A DNA stretch of 64,000 nt from Hymenobacter glacialis (GCF_001816165.1 NZ_MDZC01000036.1:26804-90803), one strand, 5' to 3'. Counted from the first letter of the stretch, positions 51,208-60,262 are shown. Made by a program: numbers and translations. The notes: generated from the letters alone by a model not told the origin.

Positions 51208-51459
51208 TTACTTCTTAATCTCTTCAGCAGGAGTCTCGGTAGCAGGAGCCATCTTATCAGCGTTGTTCTCCATTGCGTCAGCCTTAGCGTCGGCCGAGTC
51301 ACGTACTGCGTCAGCGGCATCCTCCATAGCATCCGCTTTGGCTTCGCCAGCGTTTTCTACGTTGTCAGCAGCAGCTTCCATGTTCTCCTCTTTCTTGCTT
51401 TCGCAAGCGGTGAACGAAAACGAAGCAGCAGCCAGAGCGAGGAACAATACTTTTTTCAT
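51208..51459 (-). CDS. small Ala/Asp/Glu-rich lipoprotein
   Basis: 83 residues. Lipobox FTAC gives Cys19 after a hydrophobic leader. The rest is nearly all Ala, Asp, Glu, Lys, Met and Asn in 7/11-residue repeats (DAMEDAADAVRDSADAKADA), predicted as one long amphipathic helix. Such small lipoproteins are common in Bacteroidota; a structural or envelope stress role is only a guess. A long AT-rich upstream stretch with no clear promoter box precedes the ATG at 51459. Confidence 0.8.
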   Translation of the reverse strand: MKKVLFLALAAASFSFTACESKKEENMEAAADNVENAGEAKADAMEDAADAVRDSADAKADAMENNADKMAPATETPAEEIKK

Positions 51460-51618
51460 CTTAATGTTGTGTTAGTTGTGGGTTGAAATTTCGAAGTAAA
51501 AGTTAACGAACAACCGAAGCCGAACGTCAAATTCGAGGCTTTATACCTAGTCTGATAAAAGGTAACCCGGTGCTTTTACTTTTTTTAAGCAGCATCCTTC
51601 GTTGTTTGACGCAGCCTT

Positions 51619-52947
51619 CTACTTTTTCCGGAATACGATGCCGATGGGCACGCCCGTGAAGTCGAAATGCTCACGCATGCGGTTCTCCAGGTAACGCGTG
51701 TAGTTGGCCTGCACGTACTGCGGCAGGTTGCAGAAGAACGCAAACACAGGGTTGTGCGTGGGCAACTGCGTGGCGTACTTGATGCGAATCATCTTGCCTT
51801 TGAGCGCGGGCGGGCCATACTTCTCAATCTCCTTCAGCATGATGTCGTTCAGCTGCGAGGTTGGGATTTTGCGGCGCTTGTTGTGGTACACTTCAATAGC
51901 CGTTTCAATGGCTTTGTGCACGCGCTGCTTGTTGAGCACGGAAACGAAAATAACGGGGATGTACGCAATAGGCGCAATCTTTTCCATGATTTTCGCCTCA
52001 AAATCCTTGGCGGTGTTGGTTTCTTTATTCTCCACCAAATCCCACTTGTTCACCAGAATCACGATGCCTTTGCGGTTCTTGTCGGCCAGGGTGATGATGT
52101 TCACGTCCTGGGCCTCAATGCCGCGGCTGGCATCAAGCATCACAATGCAGACGTCGCATTCTTCCAGGGCACGCAGGCTGCGCATGTTGGCGTAGAATTC
52201 GATGTCTTCGCTCACCTTGGCTTTGCGGCGCAAACCGGCGGTATCCACCAGAATGAATTCGTTGCCGAATGCATTATAGCGCGCCGAAACAGAGTCGCGG
52301 GTAGTGCCGGCAATTTCGGTCACAATGCTGCGGTCTTCGCCCAGCAGCAGGTTCACAAGACTGGACTTGCCCACGTTGGGCCGGCCCACCACGGCAATGC
52401 GCGGGATTTCCGACTCCGGCTCTTCCTCGCCGGGCTCCTCAAAGTGCGACACGACGGCGTCCAGCAGCTCGCCGGTACCGTGGCCGTTGGCGCTACTTAC
52501 GGCATAAATTTCGCCGTCGCCCAGGCCGAGCGAGTAGAACTCGCCCACGCCGTTGGCGCGCAGGTTGGTGTCGGCCTTGTTGGCCACCATGTAAATGGGC
52601 TTTTTGGAGATGTAGCGCCGCAAAATGTGGGCAAACTCCTCGTCGAGGCCGTGCACGCCGGCTTCGGCATCCACCATGAACAAGATAACGTCGGCCTCTT
52701 CAATGGCCAGCTTCACCTGCTTGTTGATTTCGCCCTCGAAAATATCTTCCGAATTGTGCACGTAGCCACCCGTGTCAATCACGGTGAAATTCTTGCCAAT
52801 CCAGTCGCCGTAGCCGTAATGGCGGTCGCGGGTTACGCCGCTCTCGTTGTCCATGATGGCCTTACGCTGGCCCACGAGGCGGTTGAATAGCGTGGATTTG
52901 CCCACATTGGGCCGCCCCACGATGGCGATGGTGTTTTGCTTAGACAT
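51619..52947 (-). CDS. der: ribosome biogenesis GTPase Der
   Basis: GTPase of 442 residues with two tandem G domains, essential for 50S assembly. G1 motifs: GRPNVGKSTLFNRL (about 11-24) and GRPNVGKSSLVNLL (about 188-201). G3 are DTGGYV and DTAGLR, and G4 are NKAD and NKWD. A KH-like C-terminal domain ends with HFDFTGVPIGIVFRKK. Both domains look intact. The start is the ATG at 52947. era lies 104 bp upstream on the same strand, so the two ribosome-assembly GTPases may be cotranscribed. Confidence 0.97.
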   Translation of the reverse strand: MSKQNTIAIVGRPNVGKSTLFNRLVGQRKAIMDNESGVTRDRHYGYGDWIGKNFTVIDTGGYVHNSEDIFEGEINKQVKLAIEEADVILFMVDAEAGVHGLDEEFAHILRRYISKKPIYMVANKADTNLRANGVGEFYSLGLGDGEIYAVSSANGHGTGELLDAVVSHFEEPGEEEPESEIPRIAVVGRPNVGKSSLVNLLLGEDRSIVTEIAGTTRDSVSARYNAFGNEFILVDTAGLRRKAKVSEDIEFYANMRSLRALEECDVCIVMLDASRGIEAQDVNIITLADKNRKGIVILVNKWDLVENKETNTAKDFEAKIMEKIAPIAYIPVIFVSVLNKQRVHKAIETAIEVYHNKRRKIPTSQLNDIMLKEIEKYGPPALKGKMIRIKYATQLPTHNPVFAFFCNLPQYVQANYTRYLENRMREHFDFTGVPIGIVFRKK

Positions 52948-53051
52948 ATAATGTGGTCCCAGCCGCCGACCCGACCTAGATTCGGCAGTGCCCGGGATGT
53001 TTTAGTTTTAAATGGTCGGATTGTTGGTTTTATCGATTGAAATAGAACGTC

Positions 53052-53948
53052 CTACTGATAGCCGAAGCGGCTCAGTGCCTTGGGGTCGGTGCGCCAGTTC
53101 TCGTTCACTTTCACGTAGAGCTCCAGGAACACCTTTTTCTGGAAAAACTTCTCCATCTCCTCGCGGGCCCAGGTGCCTACTTTCTTGAGAGCCACGCCGC
53201 CCTGGCCGATGATGATGCCCTTCTGGCTGTTGCGCTCCACGTATATAATGCCGCGGATACGGATAATGGTTTCCTCCTCCTTAAATTCTTCGATAACTAC
53301 TTCGCAGCTGTAGGGAATTTCCTTTTTGTAAAGCTTGAAGATTTTCTCGCGCACCATTTCGGCGGCGAAGAAGCGCTCCGGCTTGTCGGTTAGCTCGTCT
53401 TTGGAGTAGTAGCCGGGATGAATGGGCAGGCGCTCGAGTACCATGGCCAGTACGCCTTCGGTGCCAAAGGCGTTGAGAGCGGAGATGGGCAAAACCTCGG
53501 CGGCGTTGGGCAGCTGCTCGCGCCAATAGGCCAGCTTGGATTCAACTTCTTCCTGGTTGGCCTGGTCAATTTTATTGACCAGGAGAATGATGGGCGTGTC
53601 CACCATTTTGCGCAGGCGCTCTACCACCGGCTCCTCGTCGTGCTTCTCGTAGATGTCCGTCACAAAGAGCACCACGTCGGCGTCTTCCAGCGAGGAGTAC
53701 ACAAACGACATCATGGCGTTGTGCAGCTCGTATTTGGGCTGGATGATGCCGGGCGTATCGGAGTAAATCAGCTGAAAATCTTCGCCATTGAGAATTCCGA
53801 GGATGCGGTGGCGGGTAGTTTGAGCCTTGCTGGTGACGATGCTGAGCCGCTCGCCCACCAGGGCATTCATGAGCGTGGACTTGCCGACGTTGGGCTTGCC
53901 AATGATGCTCACGAAGCCGGCGCGGTGGGGTTTAGTTTCGGGGTTCAC
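53052..53948 (-). CDS. era: GTPase Era
   Basis: 298 residues, binds 16S rRNA and helps 30S maturation. N-terminal GTPase: GKPNVGKSTLMNALVG (G1), TTRHRILGI (G2), DTPGII (G3), NKID (G4). C-terminal KH domain: EIPYSCEVVIEEFKEE and KGIIIGQGGVALKKVG with the GxxG loop. The start is the ATG at 53948 (MNPETKPHRAGFV). A Bacteroidota -7 box is 28 bp upstream. It is followed by der on the same strand. Confidence 0.97.
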   Translation of the reverse strand: MNPETKPHRAGFVSIIGKPNVGKSTLMNALVGERLSIVTSKAQTTRHRILGILNGEDFQLIYSDTPGIIQPKYELHNAMMSFVYSSLEDADVVLFVTDIYEKHDEEPVVERLRKMVDTPIILLVNKIDQANQEEVESKLAYWREQLPNAAEVLPISALNAFGTEGVLAMVLERLPIHPGYYSKDELTDKPERFFAAEMVREKIFKLYKKEIPYSCEVVIEEFKEEETIIRIRGIIYVERNSQKGIIIGQGGVALKKVGTWAREEMEKFFQKKVFLELYVKVNENWRTDPKALSRFGYQ

Positions 53949-53975
53949 GATGGATGGGTTTGATAATCAGGGCCG

Positions 53976-53983
53976 CAAAGGTA
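53976..53983 (-). promoter_or_regulatory. -7 promoter element for era-der
   Basis: Minus-strand TACCTTTG fits TAnnTTTG; predicted leader about 20 nt. The -33 box is at a non-ideal distance. Confidence 0.45.
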
Positions 53984-54186
53984 CGAAATTTGGAGGGCAA
54001 AAGCTATGGCCGGGCCAAACATAGCCGCAGTCCACCCCGGCTATCGCCGTTTGGAATGCCACTCCGGGCTCCTGCCCCGACCGCACAGCCGGCGCGCCCG
54101 CGCCCCCAGCTCCAAACCTAGCCGGTGCTAAAGTGGTTGCCTATCCGCCCGCCCGCATCTGCGCGGCGTTGCTGACCTTTGCCCCA

Positions 54187-55281
54187 ATGAACACCCCCAT
54201 TTCTGCTTCTGCTACTACTGCCGCGCCCACCCCAGCCGCGGCGGCCGCCACCATTACCGCCCGCCGCATTGGCGTGCTGCTGGTGAACCTGGGCACGCCC
54301 GACTCGCCCAATACGCCCGACGTGCGGCGCTACCTCAACGAATTTCTGACCGATGGCCGGGTGGTGGACATGCCGGCGGCCATTCGCTACCCGCTGTTTC
54401 AGGGGCTGGTGGTGCCGTTGCGGGCACCCAAGTCGGCCAAGATTTACAAGGAGTTGTGGACGGAGCGCGGCTCGCCGCTGCTCTTCCACGGCCTCGACCT
54501 GCAAAAAAAGGTGCAGGAAGAGTTGGGCGAAGGCTACGTGGTGGCCTTCGGCATGCGCTACCAGAACCCCAGCATTGCCAGCGCCCTAAAAGAGCTGCAG
54601 GACGCGGCCGTGGAGCGCATTGTGGTGCTGCCGCTGTTTCCGCAGTATGCCTCGGCCAGCACGGGCTCGGTGCAGGAGAAGGTGATGGACATTGTGAAGG
54701 ACTGGTGGATAGTGCCCAGCATCAGCTTCATCAGCCAGTTCGCTACCGAGCCGGGCTTTATCGCCACCATCGCGGCGCGCGGCCGGGCCGAGATGAAAAA
54801 GCAGCACTACGACCACGTGGTGTTCAGCTACCACGGCATTCCGGAGCGCCACATAAAAAAGGGCGACCCCACCAACTACTGCCGCTTTGGCAGCTGCTGC
54901 GACACGCTCACGGACCAGAACCAGTACTGCTACCGCGCCCAGTGCTTTGCCACCTCGCGCCTGGTGGCGGCGGAGCTGGGCCTCTCGCCCGAGCAGTACA
55001 CAGTGTGTTTCCAGAGTCGCCTGCAGAGCCGCCTGCGCGACCCCTGGCTACAGCCCTACACCGACGATGCGCTGAAGAAAATGCCCGCCAAGGGCATCAA
55101 GAACGTGCTGGCATTTTCGCCCGCGTTCGTGGCCGACTGCCTGGAAACGACCATTGAGGTCGGCGAGGAATTCAAGGAGCTGTTTGAGGAAACAGGCGGC
55201 GGCCACTGGCAGCTGGTACCTTCCCTGAACTCGGAGCCGCAGTGGGTGGATACCGTGGCCGATATGATTCGGCGGAATTAA
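54187..55281 (+). CDS. hemH: ferrochelatase
   Basis: Last step of heme synthesis: insertion of Fe(II) into protoporphyrin IX. 364 residues from the ATG at 54187 (MNTPISASATTAA), with a low-complexity Ala/Thr leader of about 25 residues before RIGVLLVNLGTPDSPN. The catalytic His is in FSYHGIPERHIKKGD. The Glu-bearing segment is FVADCLETTIEVG. Between them lies a cysteine-rich stretch (NYCRFGSCCDTLTDQNQYCY then AQC) with five Cys, which could bind a [2Fe-2S] cluster as in some bacterial ferrochelatases. No neighbouring heme genes. Confidence 0.93.
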   Translation: MNTPISASATTAAPTPAAAAATITARRIGVLLVNLGTPDSPNTPDVRRYLNEFLTDGRVVDMPAAIRYPLFQGLVVPLRAPKSAKIYKELWTERGSPLLFHGLDLQKKVQEELGEGYVVAFGMRYQNPSIASALKELQDAAVERIVVLPLFPQYASASTGSVQEKVMDIVKDWWIVPSISFISQFATEPGFIATIAARGRAEMKKQHYDHVVFSYHGIPERHIKKGDPTNYCRFGSCCDTLTDQNQYCYRAQCFATSRLVAAELGLSPEQYTVCFQSRLQSRLRDPWLQPYTDDALKKMPAKGIKNVLAFSPAFVADCLETTIEVGEEFKELFEETGGGHWQLVPSLNSEPQWVDTVADMIRRN

Positions 55282-55385
55282 GCATTAAGCATTCAGCCAC
55301 ACACTTTATGCTACAAGACGCAAGCACGGGTCTGTGCTGCAGTGGCATAGGTATATCGCACAGAAAATTATAAAGTACTGACTTG

Positions 55386-55829
55386 CTATCGGCCCCGGCG
55401 ATAAAAAGCGCCCGCGTCGTAGGAATTCTGCTCGTAAAACTGCTCATCCGTTCCGGCGCTTAATCCCAGCGCCCGCAGCATGGCCTCTTCATAGTCGCGG
55501 GTGATTTGGATTTCGCTGTAGGGCGGGTATTCCAGCACGGTTTCGGCGTTGAGAGCGGGCACGAATACGTTGTCATCGTCGGCATCAAGCGAAGCCACGC
55601 CGATGGGCAGCAGGATGTGGTTATCGTGTGGACCGCGTTGGAAGCGGGCGTCCAGCTCCACATCCAGGTAGCGCACTTTCAGGGCATCGGGCTCTACTAT
55701 CAGCTCGTACACGCTGCCTAGGGCGCGGCCGTCGCTGCCGCGCACGGCCCAGCCGCGCACGTCGGGGTTGTCGTCGGCTACTTCAAAATCGGTGAGGTCG
55801 CGCAGGCGGCGCAGCACGGGGGTTGCCAT
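55386..55829 (-). CDS. PRC-barrel domain protein
   Basis: 147 residues. The N-terminal region LRDLTDFEVADDNPDVRGWAV and GSVYELIVEPDALKVRYLDV is a PRC-barrel, the beta-barrel found in photosynthetic reaction-centre H subunits and RimM. The rest, VLEYPPYSEIQITRDYEEAM and a terminal SYDAGAFYRRGR, is typical of the stress-associated Bacteroidota forms. The adjacent genes on the same strand (an anchored helical protein and a PA2169-like protein) suggest a small general-stress group. It starts 12 bp after the preceding stop. Confidence 0.85.
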   Translation of the reverse strand: MATPVLRRLRDLTDFEVADDNPDVRGWAVRGSDGRALGSVYELIVEPDALKVRYLDVELDARFQRGPHDNHILLPIGVASLDADDDNVFVPALNAETVLEYPPYSEIQITRDYEEAMLRALGLSAGTDEQFYEQNSYDAGAFYRRGR

Positions 55830-55841
55830 GGGTGGGTGCAG

Positions 55842-56519
55842 TTAGATAGGTTGTTGGGCGGGCTCGCTCAGCACGCGCACGGCGGCGGCGGCCTGGGTAA
55901 GGAACTGTTTGTTTTGCTGCTGCTCGGCGACCGTAGCGCTGCGGCCCGAAAGCTCACTGGACAAGCGCACTAGGTCGTTGGCGGTGCCTTCCATTGCGGG
56001 ATATGCTTTCTGCTGCATAACCCGAATGAGGGCGGCAGCGGCCACAAACCCAGGACGCAGGCTGGCATTGGCTTCGCCCAGACGGCTGGTGGCGCTGGTC
56101 AGGTTGTCGCGGTATTCGGTGGTGGCAGGGTCACGGAATTCGTCGCGGTCGGTGAGGGCTACCAGAATGCCCGAAAGCTTCTGCAAGCCATTGCGGGCGT
56201 AATTAGGAGCACTGGGGTCGGTGGCTGCTTGTGCGGCCAGGGTGGCAGGGCTGTAATCCGTAGCGTTCTGGGTGAGGCCAAGGGAATCGGGCGGCGCAGC
56301 GGCGGGGTCGCCCAGAGGGGAGGCGGCACGCAGGGAATCCGTGGAAATAGAATCGGCAGGGGCTGATGCCATTCCCGTGCTGGTACCGGGTGCGGGCTCG
56401 TCGGCGGGGCTGTGGCGCAGGAAGAAGTAGCCAGCCACAGCGAGTGCCGCCGCGGCAAGCAGCACCAGAATCCAGGGACTAGGCGCTGATTTTTTACGTT
56501 GAATGTTGATGTCCGCCAT
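55842..56519 (-). CDS. membrane-anchored helical hypothetical protein
   Basis: 225 residues from the ATG at 56519 (MADINIQRKKSAPSPWILVL). One transmembrane helix at about 16-34 (WILVLLAAAALAVAGYFFL), a Pro/Ser/Ala-rich linker to about 90, and then a helical C-terminal domain with LQKLSGILVALTDRDEF and RPGFVAAAALIRVMQQKAYP. It appears to face the periplasm. I do not recognise a family. It is followed closely by the PRC-barrel gene (12 bp), so the two are one operon, perhaps with the PA2169-like gene upstream, although a hairpin intervenes. Confidence 0.75.
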   Translation of the reverse strand: MADINIQRKKSAPSPWILVLLAAAALAVAGYFFLRHSPADEPAPGTSTGMASAPADSISTDSLRAASPLGDPAAAPPDSLGLTQNATDYSPATLAAQAATDPSAPNYARNGLQKLSGILVALTDRDEFRDPATTEYRDNLTSATSRLGEANASLRPGFVAAAALIRVMQQKAYPAMEGTANDLVRLSSELSGRSATVAEQQQNKQFLTQAAAAVRVLSEPAQQPI

Positions 56520-56612
56520 AATAGCAAAGTGGTTGGTGCTTCGCCTTACGAAGCAGGCCGAAAAATAGCCAATTTGCACTACTCGGGTGGGGCTAGTGGA
56601 GCAGATATTGGC

Positions 56613-56669
56613 ACAAATAAGGCCCCGGCAAATACTGTTGTTAGCAGCATTCGGCGGGGCCTTATTTGT
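56613..56669 (-). terminator. long hairpin after the PA2169-like gene
   Basis: Perfect 15-bp arms (ACAAATAAGGCCCCG and complement) around a 27-bp centre, 13 bp after the PA2169-like stop on the minus strand. The arms end in TTATTTGT, so it could terminate in either direction. Confidence 0.6.
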
Positions 56670-56681
56670 CAGACGGGAAAA

Positions 56682-57362
56682 TTATCTGTCGCTCTTTTTG
56701 CTCTGGAGCTCTTTATAAGTCCGCTGCGATATTCTATACTGGTGTTCCACCGTGCGGCGCAGGGGCCCGCTCAGCGTTTTGTCATCGAGCGCTTCCTCAT
56801 AGGCTTTCAGGGCCCACTCTTCGCCGTAGATGTTGGAGCCGAGAATGGCCTGTTCGTCGAAGCCAGTCACAACGGCTTTGGCATCCATCCAGGCGCGGTA
56901 GAATTTACCTTTGAAAGTGGTACTGTCCTGGCGGCGGCGGCCTTGCTGGCCCAGGTAGGCATTGAGCTGGTTGGCAAACTGCTGGCTCTGGCCCACCAGC
57001 TGCTTGTAATAGCTGCGCATCTGGGTATCCTGGGTTTCGTCGGCGGCGTGCTGGTATCCTTCAATCCGGTCGTTCACGAAGTACAGCAGCTCATTCAGAG
57101 TCGCTGCCGAGCCGTTGGCTTTGCGGTTACGAGCGGTGAGGTAGCCCGCGCCCAGCGCCAGCAATGCACCGCCCACTACTTTTTGAGTGGTGCTAAGCTT
57201 CTTGAAGCCATTAACGGTAGAGTTGCCCGCGTTTTTCAGCGACGAGGGCACTTTGCACAACAGCTCGGAAACGTTGCCCTGCTTGAGCCATTGCTGTGCC
57301 TGACCGAGCAGGTTATTGGCCGACTCGGAAGAAGTAGTGGAAGGTGATTGGGACTGATTCAT
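56682..57362 (-). CDS. PA2169/DUF2383-like four-helix-bundle protein
   Basis: 226 residues. A short hydrophobic stretch (VVGGALLALGAGYL, about 62-75) precedes a ferritin-like helical domain: ATLNELLYFVNDRIEGYQHAA, MRSYYKQLVGQSQQFANQLN, FKGKFYRAWMDAKAVVTG and EEWALKAYEEALDDKTLSG. These match the DUF2383 (PA2169 family) four-helix bundle, often found in stress genes of Bacteroidota and Pseudomonas. The typical acidic metal ligands cannot be confirmed by eye. Upstream to the cysteine desulfurase gene is about 100 bp. Confidence 0.82.
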   Translation of the reverse strand: MNQSQSPSTTSSESANNLLGQAQQWLKQGNVSELLCKVPSSLKNAGNSTVNGFKKLSTTQKVVGGALLALGAGYLTARNRKANGSAATLNELLYFVNDRIEGYQHAADETQDTQMRSYYKQLVGQSQQFANQLNAYLGQQGRRRQDSTTFKGKFYRAWMDAKAVVTGFDEQAILGSNIYGEEWALKAYEEALDDKTLSGPLRRTVEHQYRISQRTYKELQSKKSDR

Positions 57363-57459
57363 TTTTGTAGAAGAAACATAGTGGAAATATGTCCTTGCTT
57401 ACGAAGAAATGAACCAATACGTTAGGTTGAGCTTGCGCTCGTGCCCTCCAGCGTACGCT

Positions 57460-58635
57460 TTATGCCTTCGCCGCCACCGGGCGGTAGAGCTTGGCTAATT
57501 GCGCCACGGCGTAGTCTACTTCGGCGGCGGTATTCATTTTGCTCATTGAAAACCGCACCGATGCCCGGGTGGGGTCGCAGCCCAGGGCTTCGAGCACGTG
57601 GGAGCCGGCCTGCGCCCCGCTGGTACACGCCGAACCGCCCGACGCGGCCACCTTGCTAATGTCCAGGTTGAATAGCAGCATTTCGTTGATGGCCGATTGC
57701 GGCAGGCTCACGCTCAGCACTGTGTACAGGCTTTGGTCTGGCTGCGCCGAAAGGCCGTTGAACTGCACGTCCTCTATTTCGGCGCGTAGCTTGCTCACAA
57801 ACCGGTCCTTCAACCCCTGTACGTGCGTCTGGTGCGCTGCCAGGTCGCGTACCGCAATTTCCAGGGCCTTGGCCAGGCCCACTATGCCGTACACATTCTC
57901 GGTACCCGAGCGTACGTTGCGTTCCTGCGAGCCACCGTGTATGAGCGGGCTTACCTGCACACCGCTGCGGGTGTACAGAAAGCCCACCCCTTTTGGCCCG
58001 TGAAACTTGTGCGCCGAGCCCACCAGAAAGTGGGTTTTCAATTGCTGCACGTCGTGGCGGTAGTGGCCCATGGTCTGCACCGTGTCGGAGTGGAACACAG
58101 CCTCGTGCTGTGCACAAATCCGCCCAATAGCGTCAATGTCGTTAAGATTGCCAATTTCATTATTGGCGTGCATCAGGCTCACGAACGTGCGCGACTGCTC
58201 TGCCAGCAACTCCTCCAAATGACCCAGGTCAAATGCCCCCTGGGCATCGTGGCGCAGGTAATGCAGCTCTATCTCGCCCGTTTTGGCCAGGGCCTGCAGG
58301 GGATGCAGCACCGCGTGGTGCTCCAGCCGCGAGGTAATGGCGTGCTTTAGTCCCAGCGTGCGAATGCTGCCAAACGCAGCGTAGTTGTCGGCCTCGGTGC
58401 CGCCGCTGGTGAAACAGATTTCAGCTGGGGCCGCGTTTATGAGGTGCGCTACGGTCTTGCGGGCGTTTTCGATGGCCGCGCGCACCTGCCGGCCGGGGCC
58501 GTGCAGGCTGCTGGGGTTGCCGTAGTGCTGGCTCAGGAAAGGCAGCATGGCCTCCAGCACCTCCGGGTCGAGGGGCGTAGTGGCGGCGTTGTCGAAATAA
58601 ACGAAAGAGGGGGCAGCGGGAGCAGCGTGGGTCAT
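57460..58635 (-). CDS. cysteine desulfurase (NifS/IscS-like)
   Basis: PLP enzyme of 391 residues that takes sulfur from cysteine for Fe-S clusters and thio-cofactors. FDNAATTPLDPEVLEAML and YGNPSSLHGPGR at the N-terminus; ICFTSGGTEADNYA binds PLP. The Schiff-base Lys is in GSAHKFHGPKGVGFLY. The catalytic Cys sits in AASGGSACTSGAQAGSHVL. The loop and short C-terminus fit class I (NifS/IscS) enzymes. No iscU or iscA lies nearby; Bacteroidota often use SUF instead, so its role may be tRNA thiolation or molybdenum cofactor sulfuration. The last is relevant to the pao enzyme but remains conjecture. Confidence 0.93.
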   Translation of the reverse strand: MTHAAPAAPSFVYFDNAATTPLDPEVLEAMLPFLSQHYGNPSSLHGPGRQVRAAIENARKTVAHLINAAPAEICFTSGGTEADNYAAFGSIRTLGLKHAITSRLEHHAVLHPLQALAKTGEIELHYLRHDAQGAFDLGHLEELLAEQSRTFVSLMHANNEIGNLNDIDAIGRICAQHEAVFHSDTVQTMGHYRHDVQQLKTHFLVGSAHKFHGPKGVGFLYTRSGVQVSPLIHGGSQERNVRSGTENVYGIVGLAKALEIAVRDLAAHQTHVQGLKDRFVSKLRAEIEDVQFNGLSAQPDQSLYTVLSVSLPQSAINEMLLFNLDISKVAASGGSACTSGAQAGSHVLEALGCDPTRASVRFSMSKMNTAAEVDYAVAQLAKLYRPVAAKA

Positions 58636-58803
58636 GTGGTGAGGGTAATAACAAGAAGTTGCCGGACGTGGGTGCGCCCGGCAATTCTAAAGGTAGCATT
58701 ATGCAAACGTCGGGCATTCGACCGAAACCTGGCGACTCCGGCCCCGGAGAATTCCAGCCGGCCGCAACAGCCCCGTCTGCCCCCTCCCCGCTTGCGGCGC
58801 GGC

Positions 58804-60201
58804 TTAAGCCTTCACCGCAATGATTTCCTTGATGTCGCCGATGATTTTCTGGGCCAGATAATCGGCTGTGGAGTTGGAATCAGACTCGGCGTAGATGCGG
58901 ATGATGGGTTCGGTATTGGATTTGCGCAGATGAACCCACTCCTTATCGAACTCAATCTTCACGCCGTCAATGGTATTCACGGGCTGCTTGGCGTAGCGCT
59001 TTTCCATCTGGGCCAGCACGTCGTCGGTATCAATTTCGGCCGTTAGCTCAATTTTATTCTTGGAGATGAAGTAGCTGGGGTAAGAATTCCGCAGCCGGCT
59101 CATGGTCAGACCCGATTTGGCCAGGTGGGTGAGAAACAGCGCAATGCCTACCAGAGCATCGCGGCCGTAATGCAGCTCGGGGTAAATAATGCCCCCGTTG
59201 CCCTCACCGCCAATCACGGCGTTGGTTTGCTTCATCATGGTCACCACGTTCACCTCGCCCACGGCGGCGGCGGCGTACTGCCCACCGGCCTTCTCGGTCA
59301 CGTCGCGCAGGGCACGGGTGCTGCTCAGGTTGCTCACGGTGTTGCCGCCGCCCAGGGTTTTCAGCACGTAGTCGGCCACGGCCACCAGGGTGTATTCTTC
59401 GCCAAACATCTCGCCATTCTCGCTCACCAGGGCCAAACGGTCCACGTCAGGGTCCACCACTATGCCCAGGTCGAAGCCGCCTTTTTCCAGCACCTTGGCA
59501 ATGTCGCGCAGGTGCTCGGGCAGGGGCTCGGGGTTGTGGGCGAAGTCACCGGTGGGCTCGCAGTGCAGCTTCTCCACGGTGGTCACGCCCAGTGCCTCCA
59601 GCAGCTGCGGCACGGCAAAGCCGCCCGATGAGTTCACGGCATCCACCACCACCCGGAAATTCCGGGCCCGAATGGCCTCCACGTCCACCAACGGCAACGC
59701 CAGAATGGCTTTGATGTGCTTTTTAAGGAAAGTAGCATCGGTGCTGTACTGGCCCAGCTTTGTAACGGCAGCAAAGTCAAAGTCTTCGCTTTCGGCAAGC
59801 GCCAGCACCTGCTGCCCGTCGGCTTCCGAAATAAATTCGCCCACCGAGTTCAGCAGTTTCAGCGCGTTCCACTGTTTGGGGTTGTGCGATGCGGTGAGGA
59901 TGATGCCGCCCGCCGCGTTCTTGGCCGGAACAGCCATTTCCACGGTTGGCGTGGTGCTCAGCCCTAGGTCGCACACGTCCAGACCAAGGCCTTGGAGCGT
60001 CGCGGCCACGAGGCGGCTCACCATCTCGCCCGAGATGCGGGCATCGCGGCCAATTACAATAAGCTTGCTGTCGGTGGCCTGGGTCTTCACCCACGTGCCG
60101 TAAGCAGCGGCATACTTCACCACGTCGAGAGGCGTCAGGCCTTGGCCAACGGGGCCGCCGATGGTGCCGCGGATGCCGGAAATTGATTTTATAAGAGTCA
60201 C
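58804..60201 (-). CDS. glmM: phosphoglucosamine mutase
   Basis: 465 residues, converts glucosamine-6-phosphate to glucosamine-1-phosphate for UDP-GlcNAc. The active phosphoserine is Ser105 in LTASHNPKQWNAL; the metal-binding loop is DPDVDRLA; the sugar loop is GEGNGGIIYPE; and the phosphate-binding loop is RKSNTEPIIRIYAES. The start is taken as GTG at 60201 (reading MTLIKSISGIRGTIGG), because upstream codons to 60261 (MLEPPTGSQCLNLYF) lie beyond a good -7 box and are not conserved. It is divergent from mazG with back-to-back promoters. Confidence 0.93.
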   Translation of the reverse strand: MTLIKSISGIRGTIGGPVGQGLTPLDVVKYAAAYGTWVKTQATDSKLIVIGRDARISGEMVSRLVAATLQGLGLDVCDLGLSTTPTVEMAVPAKNAAGGIILTASHNPKQWNALKLLNSVGEFISEADGQQVLALAESEDFDFAAVTKLGQYSTDATFLKKHIKAILALPLVDVEAIRARNFRVVVDAVNSSGGFAVPQLLEALGVTTVEKLHCEPTGDFAHNPEPLPEHLRDIAKVLEKGGFDLGIVVDPDVDRLALVSENGEMFGEEYTLVAVADYVLKTLGGGNTVSNLSSTRALRDVTEKAGGQYAAAAVGEVNVVTMMKQTNAVIGGEGNGGIIYPELHYGRDALVGIALFLTHLAKSGLTMSRLRNSYPSYFISKNKIELTAEIDTDDVLAQMEKRYAKQPVNTIDGVKIEFDKEWVHLRKSNTEPIIRIYAESDSNSTADYLAQKIIGDIKEIIAVKA

Positions 60202-60222
60202 GAGGTAGCTAGTTTGAAAGTA

Positions 60223-60230
60223 CAAATTTA
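60223..60230 (-). promoter_or_regulatory. -7 promoter element for glmM
   Basis: Minus-strand TAAATTTG fits TAnnTTTG; 22 bp before the GTG start, so the leader would be very short. Confidence 0.5.
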
Positions 60231-60262
60231 GGCACTGGCTGCCGGTTGGCGGCTCCAACATT

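Noticed and set aside
57460..58635. Cysteine desulfurase as part of a DNA phosphorothioation or other defence system
   Set aside because: None of the dnd-type partner genes are nearby and the motifs are those of ordinary housekeeping enzymes.
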